Assembly (NCBI GenBank): GCA_002150815.3
Contig: NDFF03000181.1
Span: 80,009 to 144,008 of the forward strand
DNA from: Grammothele lineata
Lineage: Eukaryota > Basidiomycota > Agaricomycetes > Polyporales > Polyporaceae
Direction: 5' to 3'
DNA length: 64,000 nt
Both the position numbers and the translations under genes were made by a program. The notes under the pieces were generated by a model, which was given only the letters and a program-made list of their open reading frames with translations, searched no databases and was not told the origin of the DNA. Position 1 is the stretch's first letter, and each line of letters opens with the position of its first letter. Shown here piece by piece: positions 39,444-50,674 of the stretch.

Positions 39444-41569
39444 ATGTCTGCATCTCCCGTAGACTTGTCCACCATTATCCATCCAGGCCACTATATGGGC
39501 GGCTTGTTGGTGATGGTAATGGTGGCGTGTGTGTAAGTGTCTCTCTTTCAGAATGCGGACGACGCATTGCACGGACTGACCAGGCATGCGCAGACTTTAC
39601 GGAGTCACCATTCTCCAGTCGTTCTTGTACTACCAGTGGTATCCGAAGGATCATCGTTACCTGAAGACTTTAGTGAGTACTCCGTTCTTGTAGCCCATTC
39701 ATCCCTCCCTGATCCTCGCTCCCTGGTATTGTGCTCAAGGTGGGAGCAGTGTTGTGCGTGCCTCAGTGAATGACGTATTCCTTCCTTCACGGGCTCAATG
39801 GTTCGACAGTTTTCTTGAAACCGTGCACATCGTCTTTTGCATGTCTATAGTCTACTTCTACACCATCACGGCGTTCGGAAAGTACGACAAACTTCTTGAA
39901 GTCAACTGGTTCGTTCACTCTTCCTGCGCAAAGAAAGAGTGACTGAGCACACGTGCATTCAGGGGTGTTGGGGTACGTCCAGTTCCTCTAGTTGCTCGAC
40001 ATACACAACATTGACTATTCTACAGATTACAGCCTTGTGCAGCGTACGCCAATCTCCCATATACCCATAGTGACGTCTCGGAATACTGACGCAGTACTGC
40101 TCTCAGGCACTTATAGGGACGATCGTGCAAGGGTACGTCGCATCCCTCTACTTCTGATGACTCTATCGCTTAGTATTCGAACAGCTATTACATCTGGAAG
40201 ATTTGGATACGTGGGTTCGCGTATTATACATGAATGACTGTGAGTGTGGCTCAATGTATTCGTTATAGTGAGCAAGAAGTCTCTCCTGTACACGATCTTT
40301 TTAGTACGTCAGCTCCTCCTTATCCTCCTGCTTTCCGCAGCTCTTACACATTCGCCACATTCTTGATAGGGAGTCGTGGGAGTAGCCAGATGCGGTTTGT
40401 CCAAGTGACGACATACAAGCGTGAGGGACACTAACATCGGAACCTCTCAGCATTTGGTCTCGGTGGGCCGTCTCGCATCGGATCCACGCTCCGTTCTTCC
40501 GATCCGCTTCTGATACCTTCCTCGTTTTAGGATCGGCAATTCTGTGCTGGAAATACGACAACTGGGAGACGGTCGAAACTTCCGTTTCTGCAGCCACGGT
40601 ACGTCCATATCTCTTGGCGCAATGACTCGCATCTACATTTGTTACTCTTCGAGAGCTCATCCCCGTCTTGTGTGCCCTAGGTGACCGTTTCCGGGGGATT
40701 GGGATGCGCGGCGCTCGCAGACTTGATGGTAGCACTCTTGCTCACCTTCTTCCTCAAGTACCACCGGAGTACTCGTTACGAGGACTCCTTCGAGTACGCA
40801 TACGGTAGTGCCTACCTATGATCGAATACTGAACGTGGAACTACAGGAGTACACAGACCATGGTGAACAAGATCCTCCTGTACACCGTCAACGTAGGCGC
40901 GATCACGGGGTACGTATATTCTTTCGTGTGTGTACCTCGATCGTTGGGTGCTCACTATAATGATCTATGAATCAGTATTGCTTCGCTCACTGCAGTGCTT
41001 TTGGTGCGCACGTTTAGGCTTGTCGTGATGGAGTTCCGCATCACAGCTCAATGCTGTACAGTTCGTATCCGAGAGGCAAAGTCTCATCTTCCTGGGTATG
41101 ATCGAGGTCCAGGCAAAATGTACGTAATCTACACTTACGACTCGCGACGTGATAATCCAAAAGTAGAACTTATATCGCGGCACCCATAGTATACTCCAAC
41201 TCCCTCCTGGGATCTCTGAATGCTCGCGTCCATATCCGAGGCTCGACCTCCGAGATGCATGAATCAAGCTCAACTATTGAGTGGGCGTCACCAAGCAGAG
41301 GCAGGATTAGACGGCCCGTGAGTCGTCTTGCTTCGTAACGGGGGTCCGCGTCTTACCCTCCCCGCGCTTGTTCAAGCCCGCGGCGGAGGTCAGCATATCA
41401 CAAGTCACCTTCACTAAAGTAGACGGACGCCCGCGCCGCGAGACCAGTGTGAGCTCATTCGTTGGTACGCCGCGCGTGCTCATTAATGTTCAATCGGGAC
41501 GTATAGGGCACAGTTGAGATGAGAGGCTTGGGTAATTCGAAGGGCACGTGTCCTGCCAATGTCGCATAG
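39444..41569 (+). CDS. DUF6534-type membrane protein (gene 5 of 5)
   Basis: The ATG at 39444 opens MSASPVDLSTIIHPGHYMGG. A GTAAGT intron joins it to LYGVTILQSFLYYQWYPKDH. Later pieces are FLETVHIVFC and MSIVYFYTITAFGKYDKLLEVNW, then YIWKIWI joined to LSKKSLLYTIFL, then LCWKYDNWETVETSVSAAT, then GLGCAALADLMVALLLTFF, then MVNKILLYTVNVGAIT, then NSLLGSLNARVHIRGS. The tail exons read VSISQVTFTKVDGRPRR and TVEMRGLGNSKGTCPANVA, stopping at 41567-41569. It matches gene 3 along its length, including the tail. The segment around 40.31-40.50 kb did not give an obvious clean exon, so a local defect or a missed intron is possible. Confidence 0.75.
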
Positions 41570-41911
41570 CGCTGTAAGCTCTCGGGTAGGGGCGGGACCA
41601 GACCGGTAATCTGCTTGGGTCCGCATAAAACATCTGGGTTATTGGTACGTTCAAGAAGGAGCGTACGAATTTCCCAATACAGTACATACAGAATCACCGC
41701 CAGGAGAGCTCATGAGATACGCAATGCAATGTCAATATAGGTGTAAGTACACACACTGCAGGAAAGGACGGACGGACAACCACAAGCGTGAGGCAAGGGG
41801 GAGGTTTCAATTGAAGGATTGGAGGTCGAAGGGCCGTAGGAAGAATGCTAAACGGAGAACGTACTCGGTGGGATGCCTTCATACCTCCCACTTTACGAGC
41901 GTGCTACTATC
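41570..41911. other. 3' flank of DUF6534 gene 5
   Basis: No gene recognised; ends at the T run that begins the dispersed repeat. Confidence 0.4.
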
Positions 41912-42030
41912 TTTTTTTTTTTTTTTAATCGAATAGGTGTGTTGTATCCCGTCTTTCGTATACAGGGACCCGCGGCGAAGCCAGGGGCGGGCGGGGCACC
42001 AGGCCCATACGCTACATCAGCAAAGCGCGT
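41912..42030 (-). repeat. Dispersed 3'-end repeat with 15-base poly(T)
   Basis: Fifteen T residues (41912-41926) are followed by AATCGAATAGGTGTGTTG and a GC-rich stretch that matches the older copy at 33977-34080. On the minus strand this is a 3' terminus with a poly(A) tail, typical of target-primed retroposition. It could be the true 3' end of the LINE fragment at 43294-44750, if the AT-rich island was inserted between them. Confidence 0.6.
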
Positions 42031-43180
42031 TGGGCTTTTCTATGTCTTGGTCTTAAACATCTGTCTTAGCATGGCTTGGGCTTATAACCAAAGTCTTTTT
42101 ATCAGCATTTTGTCTTACAAGCTCCACCTGGTGCCTTATCCATGTCTTCAATCACAGGTGCATGTCTTAATAGTAAATGAGTGTCCTATGCATGTAATGG
42201 TGGTCTTATAAAGAACATTTTTCTTGCAAGGCTTTAAGTAAATACATGCAATAGAGGTACAAGGACCCAGCCCTACACTTCATAAACATTAAACTACTGT
42301 CATCCTAATATGCAATGCAATACAGTCTTAGGTCTATAAGACTCCAATTAAGACATCTCAATGCTCACTTCAAGACCTTTATAAGACAGCTATAAGACAA
42401 AAATCACAGCAACAGTTAACTATTGTTACTAAAGATAACTATGGCAAAAGCGACTCTAATTAACTCTATACAAGTGTATTGTATAGTAGGATTGAGCCTA
42501 GTAACAGTCACAGCTTCAAACTTGATAGTATTCATGCTAATAGACATAAAGGTTCAAACTGTAAACAGATGAATGAAGAGTATAACACTTATAGAGCTAC
42601 AAGTCTTGATGGAGGGTCAATGGCAAGAGCTATATGATAGGGGGGTATGAGGATAAGCAATGGGTAGATGTAGCCAGCCTTGAGGCAGAAGGCTGCAGAA
42701 GTCCAAGTCCAGCTAGCAAAGTATAGGTTATATAAACTAGAGTTACTAAGGTATGTAAGGATAAATGGTGCAGTGGACTATAGTGTCTGCTTGATATGGC
42801 TGGTTGTAAATGCATGAAGTCATTGGTTCAACCCTGGCACTGGCCGCTTTTTAGAGCTTTTTTAAAATTTTGCTAGGGCTTATAAGACACTCTGCGTGCC
42901 TTATATATAGATGTTTATGTATAAATTAACATGTTAACACATTTACTTTTTTGTTTTCAGCTCCTTGTCAAGCACTGTTCTGTCTTACAATCTGTCTTAT
43001 AGTGTCTTCTGTAAGACCACTTCAAGACCAAGGGTGGTCTTATTCAAGAAGGTACGCTACCTATGAAAGACGGTGGTCTTAGTCTTATAGTGTCTTATGG
43101 GGGGTGCCGTAAGACCACATAAGCTAGACTACATTTTCCTGATGTACTAGAACGTATATAAGTAAAGTAGAGACGCGGTA
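42031..43180. mobile_element. AT-rich island packed with GTCTTA/TAAGAC motifs
   Basis: About 1.15 kb with far lower GC than its surroundings and no long open frame. GTCTTA, GTCTTAT and their complements recur many times, densest towards both ends (around 42.05-42.21 and 43.00-43.13 kb). Such subterminal repetition is typical of non-autonomous DNA transposons that bind a transposase at many sites. A tRNA-like pol III promoter lies inside (42759-42852). I found no clear terminal inverted repeat, so class and ends are open. Confidence 0.45.
42759..42852 (+). ncRNA. tRNA-like pol III promoter (A box, B box, T5 terminator)
   Basis: TGGTGCAGTGG at 42766-42776 matches the A-box consensus with one mismatch. 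GGTTCAACCC at 42825-42834 matches the B box, and TTTTT at 42848-42852 is a pol III stop. Spacing is tRNA-like. The acceptor and T stems do not pair properly, so this is not a working tRNA; a tRNA-derived SINE head or a decayed tRNA gene fits better. Confidence 0.4.
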
Positions 43181-43293
43181 GCTTGAAACATCATGGTTGG
43201 ATGAACAGTCGGGGACAGCCCGGAGGCGGGGGAAAGGAAAGGGGGGTGAGAACAGACGACAGCAAGCTGCCACGGTGAACACTGGCTGGGGGG

Positions 43294-44750
43294 TCAGGGG
43301 GGGAGGACGACTAAGGTGCTACCTCGCGTAGGATGCATGCCGGGGAGAATGTATGGCCGTTGCAGCTCGCTCTCAGGAAGGGGACGATCTCCGAACGTGA
43401 ACGCGCCCGGGTTGTCCGCCAGGAAGTCGGCGATGGTAGAGAAGGGGTCGGGCTCGCGTAGCAAAGTCTCCCAGTCCGTCGCCCGGAAGCGCCGCTTGTA
43501 CCACTCACAGTGGAACAAGACATGATTCCGTGTGTGAGCCCAGGCATTCAAGGGCGGGAGTCGGTACTGCTCCCCAATGCCCACTGCTGCCGCCGCCTCG
43601 TGCCGATTAATCGCGTAGCACCAGCACATCGCGTGGTCCTCATCCCGGAGGACGCGCCGCGCGTAGTCCCCGGTGGGTGCGTGCGCGGTGAGACACCGTA
43701 CGGCGCGCACCGTGAGGGTGGCGCTCCTGCCCACCTCCTTGATCGGAATGCGGTTCCCCTTATGTGCGAGGTTTTGGAAGGCGAAGTGGTTTGGGTACTC
43801 GCGGCTGAAGTATCGAGGCTGGCGCGCTTCCTTCGCCCACTCGGCACGCATAGTGTCCACGGTGCGTGAGCGAGCGTAGGCATACGACTCGGGAACGGGG
43901 TGGGAGAGGCGGTCTTCGGGTGCGGTCGAATCGGACATGTCTCCGACGAGGCGGTCGACAGATTCGTTCTCCCGCACGCCGACGTGGGATGGGCAATACG
44001 AGACGTGCAGGACGTTGCGCTCGGACCTCTCGAGCCACTCGCGCAAGTGGTGGCATGCAGTAAGCGTGTAGGGCTGGCCGGTGTGAGTGGAGACATCGAG
44101 GAGGGCGCGCGCCGAAGACTCGTTATCGGTGTAGATGTAGACGGTGCGGGGCATCTTGAGGCGCACATAGCCGACGGCCATAGAGAGGGCGATGAGCTCG
44201 GCGTCGTAGCTGAAAGCGCGGCCAGTCTTGATGGCCCGCGACCAGACTTTCTTGCCACCGGCGTAGACCTCGTAGCCGGCTGCAGAACGCTCTTCCTCAG
44301 GGTGGGCGCTGCCATCTGTGAAGATGACGAGCGCGTCGGGGTCAGCGTGGGCGGCATTGATGCGCGGGCGCAGGTCGTCGCGGATCCACGCCTGGAGGGC
44401 GTCCTCGTCTTTCTTTGGTGGGTGGTCCATGTGGTAGACGACGCGGTGTGCGTAGAGGTCGGCAACGCGAAGACCTGGCTGCGCCTCCTCGTGGAGGGGC
44501 GCGAAGGTGGGATCAGCGGGGTGTGTGTCAGGGAGGAACTCGGCGGCTGTGGTGAGCGGCGCGCGGGCGTCGGGAGGGGAGAGCTCAGGAAGGAAACGGA
44601 TGAAAGGGGCTGTATCGGAGCGATCAAACGTGGAGGGGAAAGCAGCGCAAAGGGGATGGGAGCCAAGCTGAAGGGTTCTCTTGCGAGGCCCACCGTGCGG
44701 GTGCGCTACGCCCTTGCCATCTAAGGCAGCACGTGCAAGGGAATCAACTC
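43294..44750 (-). mobile_element. 5'-truncated LINE fragment with RNase H and C-terminal region
   Basis: The minus-strand frame is open from near 44750 to its stop at 43294. It carries an RNase H domain with all acidic positions visible: FTDGSAHPEE, YDAELIALSMA, YIYTDNESSARALL and ENESVDRLV. These are followed by a C-terminal part with CWCYAINRH and HVLFHCEWYKRRF, typical of Tad1-like fungal LINEs. The reverse transcriptase that should precede it is absent, and a stop codon appears just upstream of 44740. This fits the usual 5' truncation on insertion. A long overlapping frame (43548-44693) is only a shadow. Confidence 0.8.
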
Positions 44751-44759
44751 AAGCAGGCA

Positions 44760-45806
44760 ACTGTGATCTTACCACAGGCCCACCGACAAGGGATTTAGTC
44801 CTCTCGAGCCAACGCAGGAGACTGTCCTACGCCGCTACGGCCCGCCATGACCTCAGCTGCCCCAGAGGGCGAGACTGAGGAGTCAGGTTTCCCGTACCCA
44901 TGCAGGCGGTTCGCTGATGCCATTGCCAGATTCCCAACCTGGCGGCGCGGATCCCCAGCCTGCACGAGTCCTTGTCTTGCAGCGAGTGACCGGGGCGTGA
45001 CCACCCGGGAGTAATGCTTCGCTACTAACGACCCACCGAGGCAGCCGAAGCCTGCTCGGGGGCGCGGGGTGTCCTTATCGGATTGTTATCGCCCCAAATC
45101 ACCCCGTCTTACCATCGCCTATCCTTTCGGACCCTTGCGGGCGCCCGCCTTGCAGCAGGACTTGGCTGGGCTCTTTGGTACGCAGTAGCCCCTAGCACCA
45201 TCTTCGATATTTCTCTTTTTCACCTCCTTTACCAAGGGAGGGGCGGTACGACTGCGTGGGGGTTACAATGCCACCCCCTGGGTGCCGCCTTCGATAGTTC
45301 TCTTGCAAACCTCCTTTACTAAGGGAGGGGCAGCACCCGGCCACGCTGGGCGCACACTCCAGCGGTGGAGATCCAGAAAAGGTAACTCACCTGGCTCCGT
45401 GAGGTCGCCGCACTCCAACGAGCCCCTGGGAGGGGGGGCAGCACCGAAATGCCGCCCGAATGGAAGTGGAAGGCAGCCACCCGAAGGGCCGCCCCCAGAA
45501 CGGAATGATCCCACCCGACTCCGGCCAGAGCTGCGTATACGAGCGGAGGCACCACGTACCGAGAGTAGCCGGGACCCGACCGCGCCAGTGCCTCCACGCC
45601 GCCCAGTTTGATGACGGCGACGGGAGGATAGAGGGGGAGGAAGGGGAAGGGAGGGGCGATAAGCGCCCGATGGATGGTGATGGTACGAGATCAAGGAGGG
45701 ATGGCGTGCTACTATCTGTTGGTAATCGAAGAACTTGAGGGACGAGGACGACATGAAGGTGTACGGAGCGGTTCAGACTCAACGTTCAACTCGAACGCGA
45801 CCAGTA
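44760..45806. other. Stretch between LINE fragment and TIR transposon, with a duplicated 55 bp unit
   Basis: No gene recognised. Two imperfect copies of a roughly 55-base unit lie at about 45189-45244 and 45275-45331. Each ends in CCTCCTTTAC(C/T)AAGGGAGG, which can fold as a short hairpin. The right end is the target site of the transposon. Confidence 0.45.
45189..45331. repeat. Two direct copies of a hairpin-ended unit
   Basis: Units begin near 45189 and 45275, about 86 bases apart. They share CTTCGATA, TTCTCTT and ACCTCCTTTAC, and end in AAGGGAGGGGC. The CCTCC/GGAGG ends form a small stem. Confidence 0.55.
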
Positions 45807-45831
45807 CTGTAGTGATCAGACCAGACCGGCG
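45807..45831 (+). repeat. Left terminal inverted repeat of the transposon
   Basis: 25 bases, perfect inverted match to 50675-50699; preceded by TA at 45805-45806. Confidence 0.95.
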
Positions 45832-46130
45832 GGGGGTCTGGGGCGTTACGGGTCAGGTTCGAACCGGCGGTGCGGCGGCATGGGTCGTTACGCGTTACGG
45901 GTAGGCCAGACCGGCGGCGTCGCGCGGCCTCAGATAAGCGCTTATGTGCCGGTCCAATACGGAGCTGGTTCAGAGATCTGTATAGCTCTGTTTTAATCGA
46001 ATCAATAGGTGGTTATAGACTGAGGAAAGCTCGCGATAAGCAAGGTAAATACACCGCTATTTACCAGAGGGATCAGTGTTGCGCAAGCAAGAGCACGCCC
46101 GAGCGAAATTGATACCTCAAGCTCCTGCCA

Positions 46131-49100
46131 GTGCGGGGCCCTGCCAATCTACGCCTCCATTCCGATACCATGCCTGCTGCTGGAGCTATAGTCTATGACC
46201 TCACAAAACCCCCTGACCCCTCTCTAAGCCTCAACATCCCCGGGCTCTCGCGCAGTCTCCTCCTCCCCAGCCGGACAGGCAGCATTGTCGATCTTCTCCA
46301 GTGCAAAACCCTCCCAGCGAGCACTGTTCCATCGGTGAAAACATCGAAAAACGCCTTCGCCTCGTTCTCCCCAGACGCTCCCACTGTTGATTCGAACTTT
46401 CTTCACACAAATCTCCCCCGATGGCCCCTCCCTCCGCATGACGTTGTGATACAGCTTCTCGATGCTCTCGAGAACACCGGACAAGATACAAGCGAGAGCC
46501 CTAGAGTCTCCTCCATCATCCCTGTTCATCTCCTGCCAGGCGTCGTATCGAGCAAGCAGAGACTGCCCCCTTGGATTGCGACATACTGGAAGGAAGCCCA
46601 TGCGGCGAGGAAAGCTCAGAGGGTGTGGAGGAGATCAGTAGCTTGGCTAGACGTACAATGTCAAGGGTCGGGCGAAAGGACGGCTCTTCGACAGGACATC
46701 ATGGGGATCCTGAGGTTCTTGGAGTGGTCGGGGACTGTGCAGGGACCAAGAATGAGCGGTATGCCAATTGAATCCATCACATCGTACCTGTCGTCCGAGT
46801 GGCTCTCTGGCTCGCATATTGCAGACCAGATCCATGCGATGCAAGAAGAACTCCGTGTTGCAGCATGGGACTATGAATGTCCACATCTCCTTGTTGATCT
46901 CGAGTTCTCCAATCATCTTCTGCGGGCATACGAGGATCAGCACCTGTACGACACACATCGTGACTTCACCTTCCTGCGCAAAATCGACCACGATCTTTCC
47001 CATGGGCTCATTGAATCTGTTGGTGGGCTCATTCACATCAACAACAATCACTTCATCGCCTTCGTCCTTGATATCGAAAGCCAGTCAGTCCAGTTCGGAG
47101 ATCCCCTTGGACATCCTATCCCGCATAAAACCCGCTGCGCATTTGTTTGGTGGTTCAGTCAGCTCCTACAAGAGAGCGCAGACCGGTCAGCTTCGCCACA
47201 TGCACCTACAGTTGACGTAGGCGTACATACCCTCGACATTGCCCGCCAACGAGACAGTCACTCGTGCTCTATCCTCGCCCTCAACGCTCTCATGCACCAC
47301 TACAGCCCAGAAAGCACCCCTCTCCTTCAAGCATCAGATGCGAGTGCGATTGCACACGAGCGCATGCAACTGGCATATCGGATCCTGTCCCTGCATTCTC
47401 AATTCGTGAGTTTGAAGTCTGACTGTGATATGATGACGGCATAGAACTCACAATACCGTTTCCGCAGGCAAGCCCTGAGTTAGAGGAAGCATTCGATGGA
47501 GATATGAACGAGTTCAAGTTCGAGTTTACATACCCTCCAGTCGCTTCGGACCCTGAAGAGGATGCATCAATACCAGAAGACTTCACACGAAGTCGAAGCG
47601 CCTCATGCTCACCTCACAAATTCACCTCTCAGGATTCCACCTCCCCCACCGCCTCCACACCACTGTCTGAGGGCTGCCTAGACCTTCCGCCATTGAGTGA
47701 CGTTGAGACGTCATCCGAGTTCACAAGCGATCATGAAAAGGAACTTACAGTCAGCGACGACGAAAGCCAGAGCCTTGCCGCAGAGATGCCCGATGCTTCT
47801 GAAGCGGACCGTGCGCATGTCAGCTACGGGACCCGCGAAGATGAGGACGAGCTGGACGACGCACCCACCAATGCCTTTGAGGCGATGGTCGACAGGCTTC
47901 TGGGTGCGGAACCTTCTCCGGCGGTGATGAAAAGGAAGCACGCAGCCCCATTGCGGGATGACAGCGGGCGCAATCACTGCGGCGCGGAGATGACCCAGAC
48001 GTCAATCTTCGACCACTGGGGGAAGAAGTTCGAAACACCGCAGCAGCGCCGTGAACGTCTGCTTCGGGAGGAGGTCCGTGATGCTGAACGACGTGAGGAG
48101 CGCAAAGAAGAGGAGGGACGTACGCAGGATCGTAAGAAGAAGAAAGCGAAAGCACAAAATGCAGAACGACAGCGCCGCTTCCGTGAGCGGCGACAGGAGG
48201 CTAAGGCGGCGGCGGCGGCGGCAGCGGCAGAGCATGATGGTGACGGCGGTGAGAAGGCATCAAACGATGAAACTTTGTCTGAGAGGGGCAACGGAAGGGC
48301 GTCAAAGGTACGCTCTCCAAACGAGCCTGTTAAGGTGGGCACGTACTGATGAGTTCTTGAATGGCAAAGGTGCGGCGGCTTCGTGACCATGACGATGTCC
48401 ACACCGCCATGCAAGGATTGGGCCCCGTCGCTGAGTCGTCTCGGCCATTCCGTGGTTTCAAGGAATGGGAGAAAAGCACACGTCGACAGACGCGGCCTCG
48501 TCACGCTGGACCTCGAGCTGCAGCCCGGAAGGTGAACTGGCAAGCCCCACACCTGTGGACGATGATTCTTGAGGCAGCACTCGCTGTGGGGTACCCGTGG
48601 AGTCCGGCAGAGATCGTTGGCCGCTTGAAGAAGCTCAGCCCGAGCCTATTCGCAGGTCTTCATCCGCAACGGATTAGCGACTGGCGCGACCTTTCTATCC
48701 GCGACGCACTGGTATGGAAGGAGAGCGTCATGATGCGCGTCTCACGAGGCTACAGGCAAGGGTTTGATAACACACGGAAGACAATTCTGGTAAGCGACAT
48801 GAACATATCTCTAGTTGCAATATAGATGACTTACGTGTGCGTCTTGGACAGCGTGATTACCCCGAGCTAGTCCAAGAGATCATCAAACAGCTGCGCGATC
48901 TGCGGGACACGAGTGTGGCGTTAGATATCACAACTATTCGCGGGCTCATGATTGCTATGATCACGCACCGCGCACCCGAGATATTTGAGCGCACGGACAA
49001 GCAGGGGCGACGCTTTGAATGCCCAGAGCTCTATGTTCGCCGCTTTCTTAAGCGTCATCTTGCATGGTCGATCCGCCGATCTACACGTGCTGGGCACAAG

Positions 49101-50468
49101 TTCCCCTTGAACGTCGAAGACGTGGCTTGGCGATTCTTCCTGCGCAATGCTGTCACAATCCGTGACGAAGACATACAACACGCCTGTTTCATCGTCAACT
49201 CAGATCAAACACAAGTTCTCTACTCAACGGGAAATAAGCTTACTTATGCACCCACGAACTCAAAGCAGGTGGCGGTTGTAGGGGCTGACGAAAAGCGAGC
49301 GTTCACACTCCTCGTTGGCGTCTCGCCGAGTGGTGAGGTCCTTCCGTTCCAGGCCATCTACCAAGGTATCGATCCGAAGAAATCGTTACCACGGTCGACA
49401 AGCCGAGGACATGCTGAGGCGGTAGAGCTTAAGTTCCGCCTGGAGCTCTCAGAGACGAAGACGTACTGGTCAACACTTAGCACCATGAAGTCGTACGTCA
49501 TCTTCATCCTCGCCCCGTACTTCGACCATTGGCGCGGCTTCCACAATCGTCCTACGCAAAAGTGTATCTGGAACATTGATGTATGGTCAGTGCATCGTTC
49601 TGAGGACTTCCGTCACTGGATGAAGACGGAGTACGCGTGGATTATCGTCATCTACGTACCCGGTGGTTGTACTCCACTCCTGCAAGCCTGCGATGTCGGC
49701 ATTCAGAAGATCTTGAAGCTTGCAATGAAGAGGTCGGCTCATGCTGATGTGGTCGATGAAACACTTCAACAGCTGAAGCAGGGGATGTCGCCAGGAGCCG
49801 TGCAGCTGCAGAAAAAGGTGGGCGTGCTGAGAGACAGGTCCGTGGGGTGGATCGTAGACGGCTACAAGGCAGTGAACAAGGTTGACATTGTGAAGAAGGT
49901 TCGGTGATTCAACTTCTCACGCACCGGCTGCAGTTGATTTGATGCGCTCGAACAGGCATTCCGTTTGTGCCAGGCAGGGTCGTTCAACATGTCCTTTGAA
50001 AGTTTGACTAGCTTCGAGGCGCGGCAGGCTTTGAATGACCTCAAAGTCTCGGACCCCGAGGTTTATGCAGAAATCACATCTGGGCATCAGGGACCTGACG
50101 TTGCAACGGGCGCAGATGGCGCCTTCGCAGAAGACGAACAGGACCCAACTTTGGAAGCGTCTGTCGACAAGGACTCATCCACACGGTTGTCTTCCATAGA
50201 GCGCTCTGTCCTGGGGGCCTCGTCTGCAGCAAAGATCGCAGACCTTGATGTTGCAGAGTACTCAGACTCAGATGAAGAGGTGGACGTGCCGGGAGATGCG
50301 CCGTATGAGGGCTCCGATGGCGAGGAGGTAGGGCGCGGTGACGCTGCCAGTGCGGTGACGGAGCACATGGCAGAGAAGCGCGAGAAGCGGCAGCGGATGC
50401 CATCGAAGCGTTACAGCTCAGCGGAATGGGTTCGGTATGATGACTCGGACTCAGATGACATAGATTAA
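46131..50468 (+). CDS. Ulp1-like protease fused to pogo-type DDE transposase
   Basis: Five exons by GT-AG splicing: 46131-47405, 47468-48307, 48370-48789, 48852-49898 and 49956-50468. Every exon length is a multiple of three and all junctions are phase 0, giving one protein of 1364 residues. Residues about 200-420 hold a C48/Ulp1 fold with the catalytic His in NNHFIAF, Asp in QFGDPLG, Gln in RQRDSHSC and Cys in the same motif. Next come an acidic stretch, then a highly charged basic coiled-coil-like segment (RRERLLREEV to RQRRFRERRQEAK). A DDE domain follows, with Asp in VNSDQTQV (near 961), Asp in WNIDVWSVH (near 1087) and Asp in LLQACDVGIQ (38 residues later, DD37D); VPGGCTPLLQACDV is the pogo/DDE_1 signature. 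The C-terminus is acidic and serine-rich. If the introns were retained, three or more shorter proteins would result. The start could also be the ATG at 46170. Confidence 0.8.
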
Positions 50469-50674
50469 CAAACTACGCAATCCCGATTACTTATTTCCTA
50501 CGTATGCGTGCGCAACTGGAGTCGTTGGGAGGCTCGAGTTTTGGCCGTTTCCCCGCGGCGCTTAAGACCAATTGAGCGCTTAAATGCGTCCATCTGGGGG
50601 AACCGGCGGGACCTCCCGTTACGCGTTACAGAGGGCGTATAAAGGCGATTCGGAGGCCCCCGTTACGCGTTACG

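Noticed and set aside
43548..44693. 381-codon minus-strand frame
   Set aside because: It overlaps the RNase H frame of the LINE in another register and is proline/serine/arginine rich, so it is a shadow.
45857..45866. GGTTCGAACC as a tRNA B box
   Set aside because: No A box, no cloverleaf and no terminator around it; it is a palindrome within the transposon end.
45989..46010. TTTTAATCGAATCAATAGGTGG as another copy of the dispersed repeat
   Set aside because: The resemblance is limited to about 20 bases, is interrupted, and lies inside the transposon; chance is sufficient.
47406..48369. Stop codons that seem to split the transposon gene into several proteins
   Set aside because: They fall inside GT-AG introns, and removing these leaves every exon a multiple of three in phase 0.
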